The position numbers and the translations under genes are program-made. This document shows positions 35,796 through 46,262 of a stretch of DNA of 64,000 bases, one piece after another (position 1 is the first letter of the stretch; every line of letters begins with the position of its first letter). The stretch is from Pseudisothecium myosuroides (taxonomy: Eukaryota; Streptophyta; Bryopsida; Hypnales; Lembophyllaceae): positions 17,239,296 through 17,303,295 of the forward strand of contig OX637292.1 of assembly GCA_951799445.1 (NCBI GenBank). Direction: 5' to 3'. The notes beneath the pieces were generated by a model. It was not told where the DNA came from. It saw only the letters and a list, made by a program, of their open reading frames with translations, and did no database searches.

Positions 35796-38166
35796 ACTAA
35801 TTGGATATTTAGCAAGTAGTGTCTATATTTCTTTATAATTTTTGAATTTATTTTTTTGAAATTATATTATTAAAAATATATTATTACAAAGACAAATTAA
35901 CATAAAATAATAATCAAAGGAAATGATTACATAAGCATTACAAATTAATGAATAAGTAATGTAAGTACAATTTGACGGGGTATTAATTTTTGGATAAGGA
36001 TATTGAAAATAATACCCTGCATTAAATGAAAAGAACAATTTGAAATTTAATAATGAGCTACCGGCTGTACCGGTAACTCAGATCTTCACCCGATTAGCGA
36101 ACAACAATTTGTCCAAAGTAAGATTAGGGCAAATTGTTTGTGCGCATTGCGGCCGGTATGCGAGTGATTAAGCGGCGGACAATTTGTTGAGGTGTGTACA
36201 ATTGGTAAGCTTCTTATTTTCGGTTGAGTGAGAAAACGTGTTTTGAGAAATTGACGAGAGCAAATTGCCAAATTGAGAAGATTTAGTAAAGTTATTAACA
36301 ATTTGTCTTGGAAAACTAAGCCAGGGTTTGAAGAGCGCAAGAAGGGGAGTTTTCAAACATTATGCGAGCAATTGTTGGTTCCTCATTCTCTGAGCAAGAC
36401 ATGTTGTTTGCATTAATCAGGTTTGAATTCTTTCCATCAAACAAATTGTCAGTCTTTTAAAGAATCATGAAGCGTGACAATTTGTTTGCGGGAACTTTGT
36501 AACCCTAATTTCATGATTAAGTTATTGTAAAGAAGAACCTTAAAACACTAATCTTGAAGTTCTCAAATTGATTTAATAAGAGGATGAAATGAGAGACAAT
36601 TTGCCTAATTCTTTGTTCTGGAAAGTATTGATAGTCAGAACTCAGACAGGATTTGCCGAAAGCACGTTTAAGTTAACTGGTTGTTGTAAGATTGAGAGGT
36701 GTATGTAGAATCGACTTTGACAAATTGTCCTAGAGTTTTTGGTGGTGCTCAATTAACTGACAAATTGTTCAGAAAAGAAACTGTGCTAGTTAAGTTAAGA
36801 ATAATTCAAGTTTGCTGCAGTTGAAAATGAGAAACTAAAATCTTAATGCTTCTTGCTAATCGAATTGGAAATAATAACTAATTGTCGTCAAAGAAAAGCA
36901 AGTGGACGAGTTGTCATCTGATGAAGACTGTGAGTTTTAAAACCAGTCTCTAGTTTCAACTAATAGGGTTAAATTGTTATTGGATCAGTTTAGTTGAAGA
37001 AGGCCATATAGACAATTTGTCTAGGAGAAACTGTTTCCAAGAGAAGTGAGAATAGCAAATCGTTATACCTACTGGTAAGTCTTACAGACAAATTGCCAAT
37101 GACTGAGTAAATTACCGAGTGAACTGATGGTTTTCGAATAAAATAGGGTGCAAAACAATTTGTCTATAGAATGGCTGCTTACGAAAGATATAGACAATTT
37201 AACAGTTGTAGATCCAAGAGTTAGAATAACTGAAGGATAATTGTATTAACCAAGACAAATTGTCAGTGCCTGTTGTGAAAGGAAAATATAAAGAGAAAAT
37301 ATAAATAATTTGAGTGAAATTCTTGAAAGATGATAAAACATGATAAACTGAAAACTTGGAAACATGATAAAAAGAACAACAAGACCAATTGACTAAATGG
37401 AAGAAGAAAAGAAAGGCTGCAGCTTTGAGATTCAGAAGCCTGAGGGAGCAACTTCAGAATCAGTAAAACAATTGGTCGTGTAGATAGAATACTGATAATT
37501 TGATAATTTACAGACAAATTGTTATACCAAACTAAGAGTGAAAGTGATCAAGAATAATTCGTAATAAATCAAATTTGTTTTCCAAGAAGTGAAGTGGATA
37601 ATATGAGAATAATTTATCGAAGCATGAGGAAGCAATTTAAAGAGTGATTAAGTGAGAATTCCGAGTTGGACTCAGGAACTGCTTTCGTGAGGAATCAGAC
37701 AATTTGACAGGAAGTAAGAAATAAGTCGGTTAGCTCAGAGAAAATGAGAGCTGAGAGAAAATGAGCATAATGCGAGTTGAGAGCTGAACCACTTGAGAGA
37801 GAGATTAGCAGTATAGAGTCTAAGTCAAATTGTCAATGTGAATTCAAATTGCTTGTAACCACAGTAAGAAGACAAATTATTGAAGTATAAGAAGCTTGAA
37901 GGAGTAAATTATTCGAGAGTAAAGAAAGTTTTCCGAGAGATTCAGGGTATGACTCCCGTGAGCTTTGTAAGACAACTTGACTGAAAGTGAGACTAATATA
38001 AGAACATAATGAGAGAAAATAAGTGTGAAAGAAAATGAGAAACTTGAAAGAATGAGTGTTGAGTTATGAAATCTATGAAGAAGAGAAGCATTGAATTGAG
38101 TGACTAAGGCTGAGTGTTAAGAGTGTATTCTTTGTTTTTCTCATACTCAAATACTGAGCTGAGGTG
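35796..38166 (+). other. post-pol spacer rich in the GACAAWTTGTC word
   Basis: About 2.4 kb with no credible ORF. Exact words at 36719, 37011 and 37254, plus some two dozen near-matches (e.g. 36104, 36299, 36440, 36476, 36760, 37086, 37156, 37513, 37698). Purine-rich with many GAGA stretches. It may hold a promoter or splice acceptor for the extra ORF; I found no unambiguous site. Confidence 0.6.
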
Positions 38167-41085
38167 ATGACAAATTGTCAGATGGCTCCACCGAAAGAGC
38201 TGAAGGTCTTCCCTATTCCGCTGTTCCAGATACTAGAGGAGGTCCTTCAACAAATTGTCGAAGAACGGAAAACCCACCTCCGCTCTACAGGTTTGTGGGA
38301 GTATGTTCAAAGAGAATGGGACCAGCCTAACATGGAATAGGTGCGACAATTTGTCAAGGCCAGTAGTTTCGGACAAGTTGTTGACAAATTGATGATCCAA
38401 GGGAAACCCTGCCAATTCGATGGAGGAAGAATAGGAGAGTTGTTGGGATTTTCCCCCGAAGGAAAAGGACTCACCGCCATTTCCCCCGTGTCTAAGGAGT
38501 TAAAAGAGCAACTTTTTGGAAAGAAGTTTCAAGCTGCGAAGAAGGCAGGAGGATGGGATTTGTTGCGGGTAGCTGCTCCGCTGAGTCACTGGTTACAATT
38601 TGTCAACCAACGTCTTTTTATGGCAAGTCGTCCAGACCTAGCCACACTAGATGCTTTGTCAGCCGGATTGGCCGCATGGAGAGGACAACCGTTGGACTGG
38701 GGACAAATTGTCTACATGCAGATCAAGATGGAGCTGGCTTGTAAAAAGTCTAGAAATCCAATGGCGTTGATCTCCGCTACCTACATTTCTGAGATGGCCA
38801 GATCCACTGCCAAGCAGGATTTGCACGTGCAGCCCATTGAAACAAAATTGCTGGAGGCTGAGAGCAGCCGAGCCACGAAGACAACTTGTCAAGAGAAAAG
38901 GACCGCAGAGCACGCGCCGAGTTCAGGACTAGCGACTCCAGTCGAATCTTCTTGTGACAATTTGAAGAAAAATCCCATTCCCAAGTCAACCAAGCAGTAT
39001 AAGGAGCTGCAGACTCAAAATGAGGTGATCCTCACGGAGTTGAAGAACGCGTTGGCCAGCGAAGACAAATTGCAGCAGGAGGTCAAGGTCATCAAACAAG
39101 AGAAGGACGATTTGGCCAAGAGGGCAGAAGAACTCCTGAAGAATAATGAAGATCATGCAGGCAATTTGTTAGCATTGCAGGTTACTATGAAGAGGGATCG
39201 TGATTCATGGGAGACAATAAAAGCCCAGCTGCAGGAGAGACTTCATCTCCAAGAGCAGAGACATTTGGCTAAGCTGCAAGAAATAAAGAGTCAACCATCT
39301 CAAGACAAGGAGATAGCTGAAATGAAGACTCAATTGGAGAGCCACAAGAGGGACATTAAAGTACATCAGGAGAATATGAAATTATTGAGGCACAATGCGA
39401 GAAAGGAGAAGGAGGAATTGGAGCAGAGGCTGAAGGAAGCGGAAGACAAATTGTCGTGCGTTAAGGACCCGCGAGTACCACAGGTGGGCGAGGCCAGTGC
39501 AAGAGACAATTTGTCTAAGGAAGATGAGACTGATATACAGCTTCTCATCAACTCCAATGATGAATTGCATTCGAAAGTAGAGCTGCTAGAGAAGGAGAAG
39601 GAGCAGTTACATGAGATGATGTGGGAAAATCAGTTAAAATCACCTCCGTCTTTCTCTCTTTTCCGTACCTATGAGCTCCAGCGGGATGTTTTTCTACAAA
39701 TTGTTGAGGTTGAACAAGCAACAGTTTTGTCTCTCGAGATGTTCGAGAAAATTTGGCTTATCAGTGAGACAGGGGAGAACCAGCGTAACTTACTCTGCGA
39801 AATGATCGTGAGAGGTGATTTGATTTTGGAAGACTGGTCATCGTTATTTTTCCCCATTGTGGATATTGGAGCGCGAGCTTTGCTGTATTACGTTGTCTTG
39901 GAGAAGCAGCATCGCCGTCAGAGACAAATTGATGTTGCTGAGGAGACTGAGCGGCGGGTGCGTATTGCAGACCATCGCTTGACAATTTGTCCTGAGGAAG
40001 TCCTTCCAGACCATTTGGCCAAAGCTCGGATGATGGAGCTGAGAGAGCTAAAGGATGCCATTAAAGTTCCGGGTAAAGGACATGTAATTCACGAAGTTAT
40101 GACAAATTGTCTGGAGCGGGAGCAGATATTCCAGCGGGGTGAGCTTACTAACAGCCACTACGTTTACAATTTGCATCAGACATTTACTCGACTGGAGAAG
40201 ATTATGGATAGAGCAGCCCAGTACGACTTGGTGATTCCTGATACTAGGGACTCCAGCCAATTTGTTTTACCACCGCCCGACTACAAGCCGGCTAGCTGGA
40301 TGAAAGTCACTCCTCCAGTGCAAGGTTCTATTTTAACGAAGCAGTTTTTAGGGAAATACTACAATTTGTTTAATGACATGAATGAAGAACTGCCTATCCC
40401 ATCATGGAAAGCATTGGAGTGGCTCACGGAAGATTATGGGCAAACGGTGAAGGAGGAGCAGTCGTATGATCAAGTCTATTTGAATATTTCAGGGGACTGG
40501 CAAGTAAATCCGCCACCTGCTGTTTTGACAAATGGTCATTTTTGTAATTGCCCTAGGAGGCATAAGTGGGATCCCCATGCCACCATCGACTCCGTGGAGT
40601 ACAACTGGCCCATTATTGGAGGGAGATTCAACACGCCTGAACAATGTTCAGAATCTTATGAAGCTTTCTATGAGGCGCACCAGACTCATACCGATCCAGT
40701 CTGTTTCAGAGCTGCGGTGTTTTGCAAGTTTTTGGCTGAGATGTGCAGGCAACACAAGATTTTGGCCAACATTAATCACTTTGACCGGCAGCGACCTGAA
40801 TTTCATCTCTGCCTTAAGATCCAGCACCAGGGGACACGTTGGCACCGGATTTTGGAAGTTATGGCCATTACCCATTTTTGGGCGGGTATTCATTTATGCT
40901 TCATCAACAAATTTCCATGCACTCGCTACTGGACGTGGCAATATTGGTACGAGTCGCAAGGTGACAACAATCCAAGACTACTTGCCAGAGATCCACAAGT
41001 TGACAAGGCAGTGGCCAAGGCAAAGCGGCAGCGTCTGAATCGGCAGAATCAGAATCGTAACCAGAAGCGACCAAGGAAATATTGA
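38167..41085 (+). CDS. extra ORF downstream of pol: coiled-coil, basic-tailed protein
   Basis: Starts at ATG 38167 (MTNCQMAPPKELKV) and has one in-frame TAG at 38338-38340; the open part after it gives about 914 aa to 41085. An internal ATG at 38392 is an alternative start. The N-terminal third has a W-x-F/GF...G-GL segment (LLGFSPEGKGL) and WLQFVNQRL...TLDALSAGL...WGQIVYMQI, a pattern I associate with the putative plant transposon protein domain of gypsy elements. Next comes a long coiled coil (KELQTQNEVILTELKNAL onward), then a C-terminal domain of unknown type with Trp/His/Cys-rich parts, and a basic tail (KAKRQRLNRQNQNRN...KRPRKY) resembling a nuclear signal. Seven exact GACAAWTTGTC words lie in its coding sequence in all three frames. 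I infer a nuclear, nucleic-acid-binding protein; it does not look like an envelope (no signal peptide or membrane helix seen). Confidence 0.7.
38338..38340 (+). other. in-frame TAG in the extra ORF
   Basis: The frame is open for 57 codons before this stop and over 900 after it. In an element with seemingly identical LTRs this could be readthrough, splicing that bypasses it, or a fresh mutation. The context (GAA TAG GTG CGA) does not match the plant-virus CAA-TTA readthrough signal. Confidence 0.6.
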
Positions 41086-41102
41086 CGAGGGCGTCAATAA
41101 GC

Positions 41103-41116
41103 TAAGTAGGGGGCTA
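41103..41116 (+). promoter_or_regulatory. polypurine tract at the 3' LTR
   Basis: TAAGTAGGGGGCTA directly before the 3' LTR start TGTAG; the expected place for plus-strand priming. It is short and interrupted by pyrimidines, but its echo after pol supports its role. Confidence 0.6.
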
Positions 41117-43753
41117 TGTAGTCTCTTGAAATTTTCAATTTTTTGACAATTTGCTGTGAATAGTGTAAATAGAGACAAATTGACGAAGAGTTCACACAAT
41201 AGAGTAGTAATATGGACAAATTGCCAGATTAGAAAGGATTTAGAAGAAAAAAACACATAAAAGGTTTAAGATGGCAAAAGACAAGTTGACTCTACACTTC
41301 GGGTTTGAATAGTTGTCTTTAGTTTTGCATATAGCCAGGCAATTTGTCATTTTTCTCTCTCTCACTTTCTCGGTTATCAAATATCTTTTGTCAAATTGTC
41401 TCGTCTTCATGTACTCTGAACTTCTTCAATAATATAATATTTCTTATAAACAATTTGTCTATAAGCTCTAAATTTAGATCCAGGGGTTGGACTAAATTGA
41501 GCATTCTATAATTTCCAGTCAAGATCCAGTGATTGGATCCTCTGAACTGTGAATTAATTTAACAAATTGTCTTGAGTATCCAGTGATTGGATCTCTTCGT
41601 TTACTTGTGACTAATTGTCTTCCTGGTGCTTGTGTTTTGATTGTGGAATTTATAAAATTGTGAGCTTGTTTGTGTTGATCCAATGAGTAGATTGTAACAC
41701 TAGGCAACTTGTCGAATTCTTTTGCGAACCAGTGAACAGGCTCTGCTACTGTGAGAGACGTCAAGGTGATTGTAAATTCTTTGTGTAGAATTGTGTGCAG
41801 ATTTCTTGTGATGAATTTATGGTTGTTGAAATGATTTGTGTAACAAATTGTCGGTGAAATTATGTGTGTGCTTACTCTGCTGGAATTATGGGTCGTGATT
41901 TATGTATTGAGTTGTTGAAACTGTGTGGTGCAAATTTGTGCGAATTATGTGGTTGTGAATACATGTTAAGACAAATTGACTGAATTAGTTTTTGTATCAT
42001 GAGTGTATGAGTTGAATTGTCGGAGTGTTACTGTGAGGAAATGGATGGCAATTTATCGGGATTGGAAGTCAATTTGTCTGTGTTGCTCTCGTAAAACGAA
42101 CGAAGCAGACGATTTGTCAACCAGTCTGTCAATGGTGATGCTGCGGAGGCTGTGAGCAGACCAAGACAATTTGCCAAGCCAGGGATGCAGAGAGGAAGAT
42201 CAACTGACTTCCAGCTAAGTTTTTAAATCCTTCTAATTCATAAATTTGACAAATTGTCTTGATTAATTTATATCTTTGTGTAGTTAAATTACATCTATTA
42301 CATGAGTTAATAGTTTTGAAATGAGTATCAGAGATTCAGTATAGAATTGGACTTAGACAAATTGTCAAAATAGTAGAGGTGATTCATAAGAGAGAATTAG
42401 ATCAAGTTTCTAATACCTGGCAGAGATATATGAAAAGTTGTCTAAAATGGTCACAATGAATTTAAATAATTGAATTATGTTGAATGGTATAACTGGGAGT
42501 GTGTGTGATTGAAATCGGGAGAGCTGAGTATGAAGCATTGAATCCAGGTATGACAATTTGACTTAGTCTCATGTGCTTGATGTATGAAATTAAATTGTAT
42601 CAAATTGGTGTATGTGTGATTGAATCCTGTGTTGTGAGTGCATAGTTAAGTTGTCTAGAATTGAATTGAATTCTTCATGATTGAAATTCTGAGATGATAA
42701 TACAATAAGTAGAATAAAAACGAATTGTCTGGATCCCTGGGTGTTAGCCTGGATTTAGATTAGGGATCTAACAGACAATTTGTCTTGGATATGGTGACAC
42801 TGTTTAAACAATTCAGTCACAGTGGGTCGGGATTACAGGACAAATTGACGTAGTACCAAACTGGGCCGCAGATAGTGTAGTAGTGTACAGACAACTTATT
42901 GATATAAATTTAGTTTACTGAAAATTGATTTATCCCTGAGATTAGTAGGATCAGGAGATACTTAGTGAGACAAATTGACTGAGTATTGAGTGGAGTATTG
43001 TCCTGATTGATAATTAGGTCAATTTGTATGAGTAGCGGTGAATATAGAAATGCTGTGGTTATATGAATGGTGTGTTGGATAAATTGCCTTGTTGTTGTTG
43101 ATGTTATAAATTGTATTGCATTACACACTCATTCCCCCTGCATTAGTATAGGGACAATTTGTTGTAGAGGACTGGGACTGTTTTGATACTCATTTAAAAT
43201 TAGTAATTTGGCTAGCTAAGTAGTGACTGGACAAATTGTTATGGTAAAAAAAACTTTATGGTAATTAAGGAATCTATATATTATATATAAATATATATGC
43301 GAATTGTTGCATTTAAAAGTCTAGATCATGCATGACAAATTGTTGAACAACCTGACAAATTGTCTTGAAATACCCCTAGCATACTAGACAGGACCGAGAC
43401 AGCAATCATGCGTCCCATAGCATTATTTAATGGACTGGCCAACAAATTATTCCCTTGGGTATAAGAGTGTACAAATTGTCTATTAAGAAATAGTATGATA
43501 GTTCATATTGAATTCCTTTCCATCCTAGGAAACAAGTGACTATTTGACCATTCCCAAGATTTTAGAACTTCTCTACTATTTCCTGGGGTTGTTGTCTATA
43601 AATCAAACTACAAAACAAAGTAAACAAGTATCCACCATACAAAACGAGTGACTTTAGTCATAAAACATCAGACTTATTGACCTTTCCTAGAGGAATTACC
43701 CCCCTATATTTATTGTCTTGGGGTTTTGTCGAGTAGGCAAAATCTACATTACA
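41117..43753 (+). repeat. 3' LTR
   Basis: 2637 bp, same length as the 5' LTR and identical in every stretch I compared. It ends ATTACA and is followed by the ATATC target duplication. Confidence 0.97.
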
Positions 43754-43814
43754 ATATCTATTTCACAAAGTTAGGGCATATGGCACCTCATATTGAATTC
43801 TTAATAGATTATAT

Positions 43815-44049
43815 TTTTGTTACTTAAGGGGGTGTTTTTTAATATGAAAGATGTGCGTACGGATGTTCCCTATGTATCCATGCAATTAAATTAAGAGAAG
43901 TCACCATCATTTGTTTCAATAAAATATAATGTTAAAGTACAAAAATTGAGTTCAAAAACTCACCCAAAATCCAATTTTGCATTTTTGACACTGAAATTTC
44001 GTATGCTTCATTGGGATTGGGTAATAATTGAGTGAAAATTATGCAAGCC
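43815..44049 (-). repeat. right arm of the long inverted repeat
   Basis: Reverse complement of 24543-24777 with about 95% identity by eye. See the left arm. Weaker similarity continues outward on both sides. Confidence 0.85.
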
Positions 44050-44750
44050 AAAAAAAAATTTATATTGCACATTGCCCAGAAAAATGTGAATGGTTCAAAT
44101 TGTCCGGTTGTAAGATTACAATCCAATACTGTACCTTGCAAGATAATAGCGGGTGAATTCACAGAACCCTTCTTCATGGCCTTCCGAAAAAGCAGGCAGC
44201 TGCAATTTACAAGCTCACATTTATATGAAAAAAAGTGGTTTAGGTATGGATTCATTTTTCAAAGCAAGTTTGCTACATTCTTGGAAAAAAAATTAGATCT
44301 TTGGAATTGTACAACATGTAGGAATAAAATAATAAAGAGGAAGAAGTAGCCAATGATTCAAAACACTGAATTGTTCTAAATTCAGTTTTGATATTGGAAA
44401 ATGACAATTCCGATGGTTATAATGTTGTAAACTTGTAATAAACAATCTACACCTAGTGGTTTCATTTTTCTTCCAAAATATTGAAATCAAGCCAAATAAA
44501 GGACTTCAAAGTTTATTTTTTAATAGAAAGTCGATGACTACCTAGAAAATTTGAATTTCATCTCATTAATCAAAATGGTATGATCCTAAACTTTCCATGT
44601 ATCTAGAAATTGAGGAAACCAATTTCAATTTTTATTTCTTAGGTAAAAAAAAAACATAACTCTTTCAATCTTTGAATTACCCACTAACCAATGAAAGTTA
44701 TATATCATGAGAACACCTTTTTATTCATATAGTCAAAAGTTTTAAAAATT
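44050..44750 (+). repeat. interspersed repeat, inverted copy at 52290-52990
   Basis: Shared words in the same order include GGCAGCTGCAATTTACAAG, AATTGTACAACATGTAG, GATTCAAAACACTGAATTGTT, AATAAAGGACTTCAAA and ATATATCATGAGAACA-TTTT. Translations of 44172-44349 and of the reverse strand at 52765-52965 also match in places (SHLYE, WNCTT, then K-rich ends), but frames break elsewhere, so I take it as a non-coding or long-dead repeat. It abuts the inverted-repeat arm and may belong to the same family. Confidence 0.65.
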
Positions 44751-46262
44751 GTTGTGCATTTAAGTTCTTCCTTGGCCGCAAGTTCTTTGAAAATTTCAAA
44801 GAAATATGATAATTTCATTATTAGGGAGCCCCTCAAGATTGTTATACTGCCACAAAATGTTGTTTGGTCTTTTAGGGGTCAATTCTAAAAATTGAACGCA
44901 CCTGGCTACTTTACATATTTCTTCTACCTTTAATGCCTGCAGAATTCAACTATTTTGAATTGAAAACTCATTATTTGAAATTAAATGATTCATCTTTTGG
45001 AAAAGACGTATTACTCTACACAATTCCAAACAAATTCTGATTTATTTCTTCATTGACTTCATTTCTATCGCCTCTCTGAACACAATCTCTGGAAGGTCAC
45101 TAGTTTAGAAGTTTAGTATATACATGAGATCGGGGGATATTTTATGGGGGGCTACTTTTTCTAAAATTTAATAATTTAATATATCCTATTATTAAAATTA
45201 ATTATAAATTGCCATTTATTATAGCATTCTATATTATTTATAATACACTTTTGAGTCCAATATTTTGGCCCCTATATTAGGTTTAAGATTTAAATTTATT
45301 AGGTGTTGTATGATTTTTGGTTCTATTATTTTTTTTTATCCTTTCTTCTTTCTCCTATGTCCCTTCTCATTCAAACTATTTTTTTATGGTACTTAAACAA
45401 CTAGTACAATATGTTTGGAAAAATGTACTATGGCCAAACACATACATTCGTACACCATAATAAACAATGGACTCTAATTGTGTCAAACAACTTACTGCTA
45501 ATCATCTACAAATTGGAGTGAACAAATAAGAGTATAATAAAGCAAAATTTAAATTCTAAGTGACTTCAAAAAACTTTACAGATAATTCTTCAAACAACTA
45601 GAGTCCCTCTAACAAGGTTCATGGATAATTTGAGACAAATAATGTGTCATTTTTCATACATCTCTTCTTTAAGGACATCAAATACCCACTTTACAAAATT
45701 ATTTTTTACACTTACTATTGCCCCCCTATATTTGAACTACATCAAATATAATACATGATATTAAACATAATCCTATAATAGTTATAATACCGTACATGTA
45801 ATTTTACACACTCTATATTAGATATAATGATTTTTAAAATTTTAGATACAAGGAATAAATAGTACTCTATATTAGATCTCACATAGTTCCTAATATGTGC
45901 ACTAAGTGACCTTCTCGTGAACAAAATAATTAGAAAAACACTGCTAATTTATGCAATACTCATAGGAATGACGTAAACAAAGCTTCTATCCACATTATGG
46001 TGAGTACTGTCCATCCTACAAAAAATGGCTCCAAAACTCTTAATTCTCAAGTCAATAGAATTTGCAAATCATCACAACTTCCAAACATGGCAATGAATCC
46101 AATGATAGCATTTATAAGAATTTAGATTTTCATTCATATACAAGCAACATAGAATTCATAGGTAATTGCATTGGAAAGTTTAAAATGTAGAAAAAAACTT
46201 TTCATACACATATGTTCAGAGAACCACATATACACCTCTACAAAAAATTATAGTCCCTGAAA
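44751..46262. other. AT-rich, no gene seen
   Basis: Very AT-rich sequence with no recognisable coding or structural feature. The last 100-200 bases are the 3' flank of the minus-strand ORF at 46263. Confidence 0.5.

Larger units (their letters stand above)
24953..43753 (+). mobile_element. complete Ty3/gypsy LTR retrotransposon (18.8 kb)
   Basis: Bounded by two 2637-bp LTRs (24953-27589 and 41117-43753) that start TG and end CA, inside a perfect 5-bp target duplication ATATC (24948-24952 and 43754-43758). Order: 5' LTR, primer-binding site, two leader ORFs, Gag-Pol (gag, zinc knuckles, protease, RT, RNase H, integrase), a long spacer, a large extra ORF, polypurine tract, 3' LTR. RT before integrase marks it as Ty3/gypsy. 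The integrase tail has a GPY-type motif (WFGPYKV) and no chromodomain, and the tRNA-Asp primer fits the Athila/Tat side of the superfamily. All LTR stretches I compared are identical at an offset of 16164, so insertion is recent. A near-palindromic word, GACAAWTTGTC, is dispersed over it except in gag-pol. Confidence 0.97.

Noticed and set aside
38167..41085. Envelope protein of an errantivirus-like element
   Set aside because: No signal peptide, transmembrane helix or cleavage site; coiled coil and basic tail point to an intracellular protein.
44032..44349. 105-aa plus-strand ORF similar to a reverse frame at 52765-52965
   Set aside because: The similarity extends through non-coding sequence and frames are not maintained, so it is a shared repeat, not a gene.
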